64,000 nucleotides of DNA from CAVRQM01 sp963756975 (GTDB lineage: Bacteria; Pseudomonadota; Alphaproteobacteria; Acetobacterales; Acetobacteraceae). The translations under genes and the position numbers were made by a program. The stretch is from NCBI GenBank assembly GCA_963756975.1, contig CAVWPS010000002.1, positions 2,232,001-2,296,000 of the forward strand, written 5' to 3'. The notes under the pieces were generated by a model. The model saw only the letters and a program-made list of their open reading frames with translations. It did no database searches and was not told the DNA's origin. Of this stretch, positions 17,811 through 26,057 are shown in pieces (positions within the stretch are counted from its first letter, which is position 1; every line of letters begins with the position of its first letter).

Positions 17811-18917
17811 TCAGCGCACCATCACGGTCGTCTCGTTCACTCGCCGCCGTTCGATCTCGGCGAAATCCCACGCGATGCCGAGCCCCGGTTGATCGGACGG
17901 CACGGCGCGACCGTCGCGGATGGCCATCCCGGTCTCCGTCACGTCGTCGAGTTGCGGGATGTATTCGACCCAGCGTCCGTTCGGTACCGCGCAGACGAGC
18001 GCCACGTGCAGCTCCATCAGGAAATGCGGGCAAACCGGGATGTTGAATGCTTCGGCGAGATGCGCGACCTTCAGCCACGGCGTGATGCCGCCGATGCGCG
18101 CGACGTCCACCTGCACGACGCTGCATGCCTCGCGCTGCAGGTATTGGCGGAACTGGCCGAGGCTGTAGAGCGATTCGCCGATCGCGATCGGCAGGGTGGT
18201 CTGCCGCCCGAGGCGCATGTGGCCGCCGAGATCGTCGGCCGGCAGCGGCTCCTCGAACCACGCGAGATCGAGCGGTTCGTAGAGGCGGGCTCGGCGGATC
18301 GCGGCGTCGACCTCGAACGCCTGATTGGCGTCGACCATGATGTCGAACGCCGACCCGACCGCGTCCCGCACCGCCAACAGACGGGCGACATCCTCGTGCG
18401 GCGGCCGGCCGACCTTGAGCTTGCAGCCGGAGAACCCGTCCGCCTTCGCCCGTTGCGCGTCGTCTACAAGCGCCGCCGTCTCGAGGTGCAGCCAGCCGCC
18501 TTCGGTGGTGTAGAGCGGGACGGAGGTCTGGGCGCCCCCGGCCTCGATATGCAACGGCCGGCCGCTGCGGCGGCAGCGCAGATCCCACAATGCCGTGTCG
18601 ATGCAGGCGAGCGCGAGGCTCGTGATCGCGCCGATTGCGGTCGCGTGGGTTGCGAACAGCATGTCGCGCCAGATCTGTTCGATCATCGCCGGGTCGCGGC
18701 CGATCAGCAGCGGCGCCAAATGGTGCTGCAGCAGGGCCATGACGCTGCGGCCGCCGGTTCCGATCGTGTAGCTGTAGCCGACACCCTCGCTGCCGTCGTC
18801 GGCGTGGATGTGCATCATCGGCGTCTCCTGCGAGACGAACGACTGGATCGCGTCGACGCGCCGGACTTTTGGGGGCAGGTCGATCATGAACAGGTCGACG
18901 CGATCGATGCGCGCCAT
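17811..18917 (-). CDS. Enolase-superfamily sugar-acid dehydratase (mandelate racemase/muconate lactonizing subgroup)
   Basis: 368 residues. The C-terminal barrel shows the KxK motif in 'GCKLKVG', metal ligands in 'MVDANQAF', 'WFEEPLP' and 'IGESLYS', and a His in 'CPHFLMELHV' preceded by the Asp of 'VQVDVARIGGIT', which corresponds to the His-Asp dyad of mandelate-racemase-type acid sugar dehydratases. It would dehydrate an aldonate (rhamnonate, fuconate, galactonate or similar) to a 2-keto-3-deoxy acid in the cytoplasm. Coupled through TGATG to the GntR gene upstream and followed 2 bases later by the mutarotase gene. The exact substrate cannot be read from sequence. Confidence 0.87.
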   Translation of the reverse strand: MARIDRVDLFMIDLPPKVRRVDAIQSFVSQETPMMHIHADDGSEGVGYSYTIGTGGRSVMALLQHHLAPLLIGRDPAMIEQIWRDMLFATHATAIGAITSLALACIDTALWDLRCRRSGRPLHIEAGGAQTSVPLYTTEGGWLHLETAALVDDAQRAKADGFSGCKLKVGRPPHEDVARLLAVRDAVGSAFDIMVDANQAFEVDAAIRRARLYEPLDLAWFEEPLPADDLGGHMRLGRQTTLPIAIGESLYSLGQFRQYLQREACSVVQVDVARIGGITPWLKVAHLAEAFNIPVCPHFLMELHVALVCAVPNGRWVEYIPQLDDVTETGMAIRDGRAVPSDQPGLGIAWDFAEIERRRVNETTVMVR

Positions 18918-19585
18918 CAGGCGTGGCCCGCAAGAATAGTCGCGAGACTGACCGACAGATGCGCGTCGAGCGCGCGGTTGGCGGCCACCGGGTCGCCCGC
19001 GCGCAGTGCTTCGAGGATTGCCACGTGGTCGCGGTCGGCGCGCGCGATCCGCCCGGCATCGTAGGCCCGCAGCGAATAGGCGCGCACCAGCTGCGTCTGC
19101 CGCAGCAGCCGCTGGTGCCAGTCGATCAGCAGCGCGTTGCCAGACAGCGACGCGATCATCGCGTGCAGGTCGTGGTCGTGCCGCAGCGCCTGGCGCAGAT
19201 CGGCGGCACTGCGCTTCGCCCCGCTGCGCGCGTACAGGGCGACGGTCTCGGCGAGCCGCACCAGCATCGCCGCGTCGAGCCGCCCCGCCGCGTGGCCGAC
19301 CGAGATGGCGCGCTGCTCGATCATCAACCGCGCATCGTAGAGGTCGGTGATGTCGCGTGACGTGAAACGGCGGACGCTGGCCCCGCGCCGGGCACTCGAC
19401 TGGATCAGCCCGTCGCGCTCGAGCATCAGCAGCGCTTCCTTGACCGGGGTCGGACTGATCGAGAGCGCGAGGCCGAGCGCGCCCGGCATCAGCTTTTCAC
19501 CCGCCGCAATATCGCCGCGCACGATCTGATCGCGTAGGCGGCGATAGGTCTGTTCAGCGAGCGTGGACGTTTCGACGGTGGCCAT
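18917..19585 (-). CDS. GntR/FadR-family transcriptional regulator (FCD type)
   Basis: 222 residues from the ATG at 19583-19585 (a start at 19597 would add four residues; neither has a strong ribosome site). An N-terminal winged helix ('AEQTYRRLRDQIVRGDIAAG', 'ISPTPVKEALLMLERDGLI') is joined to an all-helical FCD effector domain with 'DLYDARLMIEQRAI' and conserved metal-binding 'HDHDLH' region. It is divergent from the CUT2 importer and cotranscribed with the dehydratase, so it is very likely the local repressor responding to a sugar acid. Two perfect palindromes lie just upstream (19599-19623). Confidence 0.9.
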   Translation of the reverse strand: MATVETSTLAEQTYRRLRDQIVRGDIAAGEKLMPGALGLALSISPTPVKEALLMLERDGLIQSSARRGASVRRFTSRDITDLYDARLMIEQRAISVGHAAGRLDAAMLVRLAETVALYARSGAKRSAADLRQALRHDHDLHAMIASLSGNALLIDWHQRLLRQTQLVRAYSLRAYDAGRIARADRDHVAILEALRAGDPVAANRALDAHLSVSLATILAGHA

Positions 19586-19598
19586 GAAATTAAGCATG

Positions 19599-19623
19599 GA
19601 AAATTTTCTATCCTTGCGCAAGG
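19599..19623. promoter_or_regulatory. Adjacent palindromes, candidate GntR operators
   Basis: GAAAATTTTC (19599-19608) and CCTTGCGCAAGG (19612-19623) are both perfect palindromes, three bases apart, immediately upstream of the GntR gene and about 80 bases before the binding-protein gene. The second, CTTGCGCAAG-like, is the more probable regulator site; the AT-rich one could also be part of a promoter. Confidence 0.5.
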
Positions 19624-19705
19624 CGAAGGTTGCATTGCCGCCGGTGCTGCGCGAAGGTTCGCTATCACGCCAGTCAATGGCGGAAGCATTCGGGGGAACC
19701 GTGAC

Positions 19706-20725
19706 GTGAAGAAGCTTTTTCTGGCCGGCTGTATGGCTTTCGCGACGGCGACCTCGGCGTTCGCCGATCCAGCCTCGACAAAGGTGGCCCTGGTGCCCGG
19801 CGGACCGCATCCGTATTTCGCGGCGTGGGAACAGGCCGGCAAGGATGCGGCGCGCGACTTCCACCTCGGCGGGGCCGACTACAAAGTGCCGCCGAGCTGG
19901 ACGCTGTCGCAGCAGAACGACCTGATCAGCAGTCTTGCAGCGCAGGGCTACAACGCATTCCTGATCTTCCCCGGCGACGCCGTCGGCTCCCGGCCCACGG
20001 TCGCCGAACTGGCCGACAACAACGTGCCCTCGATCGCGCTGGCCGGATGCCTGAAGGATCCGTCGAAGGCGCTGTTCTGCATGGGCACCGACACCGGCAA
20101 CTCCGCCTATCTCGGCACCAAGGCGCTGATCAAGGCGATGGGCGGCAAGGGCCGGATCGCGCATTTCACCGGCTTCCTGGTCGATCCGAACACAAAGCTT
20201 CGGATGGACAACGTCGCGCGCGCGGTGGCCGAGACCAACGGCGCCGTGACGCTGATCCAGACGATCGCCGACATCGACGCGCCCGAGCCCGCGCAGGACA
20301 AGATCAACGCGTTCCTGGCGACCCAGGGCAGCCAGGTCGACGGCATCATCACCACCGCATGGATCCCGGCGGTCGTGTCTGCGACGGCGCTGCGCAAGAT
20401 CGGCGACAAGCGCATCCACATGATCGGCATCGACCACGATCCGGTCGTGCTCGCCGCGATCAAGGACGGCTTCGTCGACGGCACCATGCTGCAGAACCCC
20501 TACGGACAGGGCTATATCGGCAGCTACGTGATGGGCCGGCTCGCGTCCGGCTGTAAGGTAAACGAGAACGCACCGTGGGCGACGACGGCGCAGACCACTC
20601 ACTTCATCGACAGCGGCACGGCCCTCGCCGGACCGAACGAGGTCGACCATTACCTCGACACCATGCGTTCCGTGACAAAGACGCTGCTGACCGGCTTCGA
20701 CAAGAAGTATCTTGTCTGCGGCTGA
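19706..20725 (+). CDS. CUT2 ABC transporter sugar-binding protein (periplasmic binding protein, RbsB type)
   Basis: 339 residues beginning with GTG at 19706, preceded by a GGGGGAA ribosome site. Sec signal peptide about residues 1-20 ('FLAGCMAFATATSAFADP'). The mature protein has the type-1 periplasmic fold: 'VALVPGGPHPYFAAWEQAGK', 'GTDTGNSAYLGTKALIKAM', 'GIDHDPVVLAAIKDGFVDGT'. Followed by two permeases and an ATPase in overlapping array. Divergent from a sugar-acid dehydratase operon. Confidence 0.92.
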   Translation: MKKLFLAGCMAFATATSAFADPASTKVALVPGGPHPYFAAWEQAGKDAARDFHLGGADYKVPPSWTLSQQNDLISSLAAQGYNAFLIFPGDAVGSRPTVAELADNNVPSIALAGCLKDPSKALFCMGTDTGNSAYLGTKALIKAMGGKGRIAHFTGFLVDPNTKLRMDNVARAVAETNGAVTLIQTIADIDAPEPAQDKINAFLATQGSQVDGIITTAWIPAVVSATALRKIGDKRIHMIGIDHDPVVLAAIKDGFVDGTMLQNPYGQGYIGSYVMGRLASGCKVNENAPWATTAQTTHFIDSGTALAGPNEVDHYLDTMRSVTKTLLTGFDKKYLVCG

Positions 20726-21770
20726 ACCTTCACTGGACGGCCCCGCGGCCTCGCCTGCTTACCAGGACGAGGCCGTGCCGGACGTGGTCGTCACCGCCCG
20801 GCCGCTCGGAATCCGCGCGGCATCGTCCGCCGAACTCGGTCTGTTGCTGCTGCTAATTTTGTTCTGCGCCGGCTTTGCCGCGTTCACCCACGGTTTCACG
20901 TCGCCGTTCAACCTGTTCGCGTTGTCGCGGACAGGCGCGGTCAACATCCTGATCGGCCTGTCGATGATGACGGTGATCGTCACCGGCGGGCTCGATCTGT
21001 CGATCGGTGCGATCGGTGTCGCGGCCGCGATGATGGCGGGCTGGCTGATGCAGGAGCAGGGCGCGTCGCTGGCCGAGGGCATTCTGGCCGCATTGGTCAC
21101 AGGGGCGCTGCTCGGCCTCATCAACGGGCAGCTTATCGTGCGCACCGGCATGCACAGCTTCGTCGTCACGCTGGCGACGATGAGCGTGTTCTTCGGCGCG
21201 ATGATCGTGCTGACGCACGCGCAACCCTACAACGACCTGCCGCCCGGCTTCGCCGGCTTCGCGCGCGTGCGCTACTACCGTGTCATATCGCCGATGCTGG
21301 CGGTCAGCTTCGGTGCCGCAATCCTGCTGTTCGTGCTGTACCGGTGCACCGCGACCGGGCGCGCGATGCTGGCGGTCGGTGCCAGTCCGCGCGCGGCGCG
21401 CATGTCGGGGATCGACGTGCCGCGCACGATCACGATCTGCCATGGCCTTGCGGGCGTTCTGGCGACGCTGGCCGGGCTGCTGCTCGCGATGCGCAACGGG
21501 GCGGCAATTCCGTCGATGGCCGGCAATCTTGGGCAGGACTGGCTGCTGCCGGCGTTCCTCGGCCCGGTGCTGGGCGGCGTCCTGCTGTCGGGTGGCCGCA
21601 TCTCGGTCGCCGGCGTGGTGCTCGGGGCGCTGCTGGTGACGGTGCTCAATAGCGGCTTGCTGCTGCTCGCGGTCGGCGAGTTCTGGGTGCAGTTCTTCCT
21701 CGGCGTGCTGCTGCTGGGCGCGGTGCTGATCGATAAGGGGCGGCAACAGGTCATGCTGGGCCTGCGCTGA
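20712..21770 (+). CDS. CUT2 sugar ABC transporter permease (RbsC type), first of two
   Basis: 352 residues from a TTG start at 20712 overlapping the previous gene by 14 bases; shorter starts are possible. Eight to ten hydrophobic spans; the 'MMTVIVTGGLDLSIGAIGVAAAM' motif is the RbsC/MglC hallmark. The N-terminal 35 residues are hydrophilic and unusual. Its C-terminus overlaps the next permease at TGATG. Confidence 0.9.
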   Translation: MSAAEPSLDGPAASPAYQDEAVPDVVVTARPLGIRAASSAELGLLLLLILFCAGFAAFTHGFTSPFNLFALSRTGAVNILIGLSMMTVIVTGGLDLSIGAIGVAAAMMAGWLMQEQGASLAEGILAALVTGALLGLINGQLIVRTGMHSFVVTLATMSVFFGAMIVLTHAQPYNDLPPGFAGFARVRYYRVISPMLAVSFGAAILLFVLYRCTATGRAMLAVGASPRAARMSGIDVPRTITICHGLAGVLATLAGLLLAMRNGAAIPSMAGNLGQDWLLPAFLGPVLGGVLLSGGRISVAGVVLGALLVTVLNSGLLLLAVGEFWVQFFLGVLLLGAVLIDKGRQQVMLGLR

Positions 21771-22708
21771 TGCGAAGACTGTTCGCGACCGACTGGTTCG
21801 GGCTGACGCTGCTCGTCGTCGTGGTGGTGATAGGGCTCGCCCTAGCGAGGCCCGACTTCCTGTCGCCGTTCAACATCTTCGTGCTGCTCGACACGCTCGC
21901 CCTGTCGACCATGATCGCGCTGTCGCAGATGGTGGTCATCGCACTCGGCCAGATGAACCTCTCGGTCGGCTCGATCGGCGGGCTGGTCGCGGTCAGTTTC
22001 GGCGGCGTGATGCAGGTCTGGGGCGTCCCCGCGCCAGTCGCGGTCGTGGGCGGCCTGATGCTGGGCGGGCTGTGCGGCCTGTTCAACGGCGTGATGACCG
22101 CGCGTGCCGGTCTGTCCGCATTCATCGTGACGTTAGCGACGTTCGCGGCCTTCAAGGGCATCAATCTCGGCATCACCCAGGCACAGCCGTTCTACGGCAT
22201 CCCGGACTCGGTGAAGGCGGCGGGCAACGCCGGTTTCGGCCCGGTCCCGGTGCTGCTGGTGCCGGCGGCGTTGGCCGCACTCGCGGTCGGCTGGATGTTC
22301 GCGAGGCTGCCGATCGGGCGTCAGATCCTCGCCGTCGGCGGCAACACGCAGGCCGCCGAACTGTCGGGGATTTCGGTCGGCCGGGCGATCGTCGCGACGC
22401 ACGTCATCTCCGGCGTTCTCGCCGCGGCGGCCGGCATGATGGCGGTGGCACGGCTGCAACTCGGCCAGCCGACGATCGGCGACGATTGGCTGATCCCGTC
22501 ATTCGCCGCCCCTGTGATCGGCGGCGCATTGCTGAGCGGCGGCCATGCCAGCGTGTCCGGCACGATCGCCGGCGTGGCGCTGGTGGCATTGATCATGCAG
22601 GCGCTGGTCCTGTTCCGGGTCGACCCGTACTACGTGCAGCTGCTGCTCGGGATCCTGATCCTCGGCGCGGTCGGGCTCGCGCGCGTGCGCTCGACGCGGA
22701 TGGCATGA
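21770..22708 (+). CDS. CUT2 sugar ABC transporter permease (RbsC type), second of two
   Basis: 312 residues, start coupled to the previous stop (TGATG). Membrane protein with 'MVVIALGQMNLSVGSIGGLVAV', a slightly altered RbsC motif in which the usual Gly-Asp-Ile-Asp is replaced by Gln-Met-Asn, as in AraH/rhamnose-type second permeases. Two different permeases in one CUT2 system imply a heterodimer like the rhamnose (RhaP/RhaQ) or autoinducer-2 (LsrC/LsrD) transporters. Confidence 0.9.
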   Translation: MRRLFATDWFGLTLLVVVVVIGLALARPDFLSPFNIFVLLDTLALSTMIALSQMVVIALGQMNLSVGSIGGLVAVSFGGVMQVWGVPAPVAVVGGLMLGGLCGLFNGVMTARAGLSAFIVTLATFAAFKGINLGITQAQPFYGIPDSVKAAGNAGFGPVPVLLVPAALAALAVGWMFARLPIGRQILAVGGNTQAAELSGISVGRAIVATHVISGVLAAAAGMMAVARLQLGQPTIGDDWLIPSFAAPVIGGALLSGGHASVSGTIAGVALVALIMQALVLFRVDPYYVQLLLGILILGAVGLARVRSTRMA

Positions 22709-22709
22709 C

Positions 22710-24212
22710 GTGACCACCGCACTGCAACTCGCCGGCATCGAGAAGTCGTTTCCCGGCGTGCGCGCGCTGCGGGGCGTGTCGATCCGGCTCGACACCGGCA
22801 GCATCCATGCGCTGCTGGGCGAAAACGGTGCCGGAAAGTCGACCCTCATCAAGATCGTCACCGGTGTCCAGAGACCGGACGCGGGAACGATGATGATGGA
22901 CGGCCGCTCGGTCCATTTCGCCAACCCGCTCGCGGCGATCGCGGCCGGCATCGGTGTCGTCCACCAGGAGCGCAACCTGATCCCGCGCTTTTCGATCGGC
23001 GAGAACCTGCTGCTGGACAAAATCGCGATCGGATCGGTCAAGCCGGTCGACTACGGCGCGTTGCACGCGGAGGCGACGCGGTGGCTGAAACTTCTCGACC
23101 TCGACATCGATCCGCGGCGCCCGATTTCGGGCCTCAACGTCGCGACCATGCAGATGGTCGAGATCGCACGCGCGCTGTCGCTGCAGTCGCGGGTGTTGCT
23201 GCTCGATGAACCGACCGCGTCGTTGACCCCGCACGAGACGGACGCCCTGTTCGTCGTGCTGCGGCGGCTGCGCGACCAGGGTGTCGCGATCGTCTTCGTC
23301 AGCCATAAGCTGGAGGAGGTGCAGGCGCTGTGCGACGTGGTGACCGTGTTGCGCGATGGCCGTAACGCGTGTGACGGGGTTTCGATGGCGGCCGTCGACC
23401 GTGGCGATCTCGTGCGGCTGATGATCGGCCGCGCCGAGCAGATCGCCGAACCCGGACCGCCGGCGCAGCCCGGTGCTCCGGCTTTGGAACTGCGCGGGGT
23501 CGCGACGCGGGCCGGGCACAAGGACATCGACCTCACACTGCGCGACGGCGAAGTCGTCGGGCTGTACGGCTTGGTCGGGGCGGGCCGCAGCGAGTTGGCG
23601 CGAGCGGTGATCGGACTCGATCATATAAGCGCCGGCGAGATCCGCGTGCGGGGCAAACCCGCGACCATCGCGTCTGTGGGTGAGGCGCTGAACCGCTACG
23701 GCATCGGCTACGTCAGTGAGGATCGCAAGCAGGAGGGTGTCATCCTGTTGCACGGCGTGCTCGCTAACGCCGGGATCACCGTCTGGCGGAGACTCCGCCG
23801 CCGGCTGGGCTGGCTGCGCGAGGGCCGGATCCGGTCGGCGGTCCTGCCGGTGCTACGGCAACTCGAGGTGCGGATGGCTGGGCTCGACACGCCGGTCGCG
23901 AACCTGTCGGGCGGTAACCAGCAGAAGGTGAGCCTTGCGAAGTGGCTTGTTGCCGGCACGGGTATTCTGATCGTCGATGAGCCGACGGTCGGCATCGACG
24001 TAAAGACCAAGGCGTATCTCCACGGCCTGTTACGTGACCTCGCGCGCGCAGGGTCGGCAGTCCTGGTCATCTCCTCGGACATGCCGGAACTGATTAACCT
24101 GTCCGACCGCATCCTGGTTATGCATGGCTACCGGTTGACTGGCGCTATCCCGAACGATCGCGACTACGAGCGCATGTCTGAACGCATTATGGGAGCTATC
24201 CACGCTAAATAA
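22710..24212 (+). CDS. CUT2 sugar ABC transporter ATPase, duplicated domains (RbsA/RhaT type)
   Basis: 500 residues, GTG start one base after the permease stop. Two ATPase halves: the first has intact Walker A 'GENGAGKST' and 'LLLDEPTASL'; its signature is degenerate ('GLNVATMQMVEIARAL'). The second has the usual degenerate Walker A 'GLVGAGRSEL', an intact signature 'LSGGNQQKV' and Walker B 'ILIVDEP'. This split is normal for the family. Energises the two upstream permeases; last gene of its operon, followed by a hairpin. Confidence 0.93.
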   Translation: MTTALQLAGIEKSFPGVRALRGVSIRLDTGSIHALLGENGAGKSTLIKIVTGVQRPDAGTMMMDGRSVHFANPLAAIAAGIGVVHQERNLIPRFSIGENLLLDKIAIGSVKPVDYGALHAEATRWLKLLDLDIDPRRPISGLNVATMQMVEIARALSLQSRVLLLDEPTASLTPHETDALFVVLRRLRDQGVAIVFVSHKLEEVQALCDVVTVLRDGRNACDGVSMAAVDRGDLVRLMIGRAEQIAEPGPPAQPGAPALELRGVATRAGHKDIDLTLRDGEVVGLYGLVGAGRSELARAVIGLDHISAGEIRVRGKPATIASVGEALNRYGIGYVSEDRKQEGVILLHGVLANAGITVWRRLRRRLGWLREGRIRSAVLPVLRQLEVRMAGLDTPVANLSGGNQQKVSLAKWLVAGTGILIVDEPTVGIDVKTKAYLHGLLRDLARAGSAVLVISSDMPELINLSDRILVMHGYRLTGAIPNDRDYERMSERIMGAIHAK

Positions 24213-24220
24213 GGCTAACG

Positions 24221-24250
24221 CCTTTTCAAGTTCGCGCATCTTTGAAAAGG
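24221..24250 (+). terminator. Stem-loop downstream of the CUT2 operon
   Basis: CCTTTTCAA and TTGAAAAGG form a perfect 9-bp stem with a 12-base loop, 8 bases after the ATPase stop. There is no T-run after it, so it may be a weak intrinsic terminator or an RNA-stabilising hairpin. Confidence 0.55.
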
Positions 24251-24302
24251 TCTACAAAAGCAAACCCGCGAGCCGCTTCCCCGCCGCCCACTCAATCCGG
24301 AT

Positions 24303-24384
24303 CGCGGCATCGAATGCCGCCTACGGATCGCGCCTCCATGTGCGGCGGTGTCGGCTCCTGCGAATGGCGGGATCAGGGCCGTGT
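24303..24384 (+). repeat. Diverged ~82-bp repeat, copy A
   Basis: Begins 'GCGGCATCGAATGCCGCC' and ends near 'ATCAGGGCCGTG'. Aligns nearly gap-free with 31636-31718 (about 70% identity by eye). Each copy sits downstream of a CUT2 operon. Could be a remnant of a mobile element or of a common coding segment. Confidence 0.5.
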
Positions 24385-24432
24385 GGGCGCGGTATTCCTC
24401 TTCTCGGTTCGGAGCGATAAGCATTCCGGTCG

Positions 24433-24590
24433 TCAGCAGGCGACGGTGATGGCATCCAAGTCGGGGCGACTCCAGATCACGCCCCACGCATGGCGCGTAA
24501 TCATCTCCGGGAGCTCAGCCGTGAAATCGGTGGTTGCCGTAATCGTACGCTTCACATGCGCGTCGCCAAGCACCGCGCGGCGTTGGCGAT
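24433..24590 (-). pseudogene. Possible tail of a carboxymuconolactone decarboxylase-family gene
   Basis: Minus-strand reading gives 'AHVKRTITATTDFTAELPEM' followed by 'ITRHAWGVIWSRP...AITVA', which resembles the end of CMD-domain proteins (ELTEAITHLAFYAGWP..A...VA). No start, no N-terminal Cys-containing half and poor conservation, so it would be a fragment. Weakly supported. Confidence 0.3.
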
Positions 24591-25187
24591 TGCCCGAGGC
24601 GTTCGTCGCACGGAGGCCGACATCGACAACCACCTCGCCGCCGGTAGCGTGCGTGGAGCCGGCTCGAGCGGCAGCGGCAGCGTGTCGGGTCCGGCAGGCA
24701 CATCGACGATCCCCGCTCGATCAGGTGGTCAGCATTGAATGCTGCTCGCGGCATGCAGCCCCAATCTTTGACATAAACCACGCTCGCCGACTGATACCAG
24801 GCAGTAAAACACTGATGGACCAGCCGATTGCCGCCGCTGGTTGGTACGACCCGGAGGGGATCGGGGCCGTAGCCTCACGAGGACGAACGGTCGAGCGAAC
24901 CTCCCGCCGACCGCGGTGACCGGTGTTGTCGAGGTCCATTTTGCCGGGGAGATGCGCTATCCGAAGGAAGTAAAGGTGGCCGGCGCGACTATGGAGTTCC
25001 TGAAGGCTGAACGCGCGTAAGCTCTATCCGGCGCGCCCTCACGACCCGAATACGTTGAATGTGGGTAGGAGGAACGAACTCTAACGAGTTCAACACTGGG
25101 TTTGGGGGCTGCCGCGAAGGACCAAGACGTCAATTAGCGACAGAGCTTGTAGTCTTGAGAACGCAACCGTTCCGCTGAATGAGACCT

Positions 25188-25958
25188 TTATCGAACGCCG
25201 AGGCCGGCCGTCAGCCCGCCGTCGATACGGAAGTCGGTGCCAGTGCAGAAACCGGCCCGCGGCCCTACCAAGAAAGCCACCATTTCCGCGACCTCTTCCG
25301 GTTCTCCGATGCGCCCGAGCGGGTGGGCACCGGCGAAGCGGGAGAATACTGCGTCGATGTCGGCACCCGGCCCGTCGAACCGTCTCGCTGCCATCTCCAG
25401 CATCGGCGTGCGGACCGAGCCGGGGCTCACCGAATTAACCCGGATTTGGTCGGCCGCGTGGTCGAGAGCCATTGCGCGTGTCAGCGCGTGGATCGCCCCT
25501 TTGGAGGCAACATAGGCGGCCACACCTTGCTGGCACGCATACCCCTGCACCGATGCGACGTTGACAATCGACCCCCCGCCGCGGCGGCGCATTTCCGGGA
25601 TGGCGGAGCGAGCCGTGAGGTGCACGCCACCGACGTTCACCGCGAGACAGCGAGCGAACGTTAACGGGTCCGTGGTCTCGACCGTGCCATATGGATGAAT
25701 CGCGGCTGCGTTGACCAAAATATCGAGGCCGCCGGCCCACTCGACCGCGGCCGCGACGGCGGCGGCCACCTCAACCGGCGCGGACACGTCAACGGCGAGA
25801 ACCCGAATTGAGCGATGTAGCGACTCCATGCCGGCGTTGGCGGCAGGATCGTTGCCCACCGCCAACACCTGCGCTCCGCCCAGCGCCAATCGAACAGCCA
25901 CCGCCCGGCCAATCCCAGAGGTGCCGGTTACGAGTGCCACCTTTCCGCTGAGTTCCAT
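25188..25958 (-). CDS. Short-chain dehydrogenase/reductase (SDR)
   Basis: 256 residues from the ATG at 25956-25958, with GGAGG 12 bases upstream. Classical SDR landmarks: 'VTGTSGIG' cofactor loop (residues about 9-16), 'LVNAAAIHPYG' (NAAG-like), Ser in 'NVASVQG' and the catalytic 'YVASK' (Tyr/Lys near residue 155). The ending 'GTDFRIDGGLTAGLGVR' is typical. Likely oxidises a sugar acid or keto-sugar; divergent from the mannonate dehydratase-like gene, so probably part of the same hexuronate/aldonate pathway. Confidence 0.9.
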   Translation of the reverse strand: MELSGKVALVTGTSGIGRAVAVRLALGGAQVLAVGNDPAANAGMESLHRSIRVLAVDVSAPVEVAAAVAAAVEWAGGLDILVNAAAIHPYGTVETTDPLTFARCLAVNVGGVHLTARSAIPEMRRRGGGSIVNVASVQGYACQQGVAAYVASKGAIHALTRAMALDHAADQIRVNSVSPGSVRTPMLEMAARRFDGPGADIDAVFSRFAGAHPLGRIGEPEEVAEMVAFLVGPRAGFCTGTDFRIDGGLTAGLGVR

Positions 25959-25978
25959 AGACGACCAGCCTCCATTCA

Positions 25979-26057
25979 TTGGACCAGAGACGCATAGCAT
26001 CGGCAGGTGTTGACAGCCAGTGCGCCCTCCGTCACCAATCAGACCAACTTGGTCCAA
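25979..26057. promoter_or_regulatory. Two TTGGACCA-type palindromes between divergent genes
   Basis: TTGGACCA at 25979-25986 and, inverted, TTGGTCCAA at 26049-26057; the latter overlaps GACCAACTTGGTC (26042-26054), itself a perfect inverted repeat. Such TGGT/ACCA dyads are the usual operators of FadR-subfamily GntR proteins (UxuR/ExuR type). The GntR regulator encoded at 27140-27838 is the obvious candidate to bind them. The downstream site lies inside the longest reading of the mannonate dehydratase-like gene, which argues for a later start of that gene. Confidence 0.5.

Larger units (their letters stand above)
24251..25187. other. Decayed intergenic DNA with gene remnants
   Basis: About 940 bases with no intact gene. 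It holds one copy of a diverged ~82-bp repeat (24303-24384), a possible carboxymuconolactone-decarboxylase tail (24433-24590, minus), a short plus-strand tail ending at 25020 that reads '...GEMRYPKEVKVAGATMEF' with no start, and a GAACTC/GAGTTC hairpin at 25076-25091. It looks like the scar of past insertions. Confidence 0.5.
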
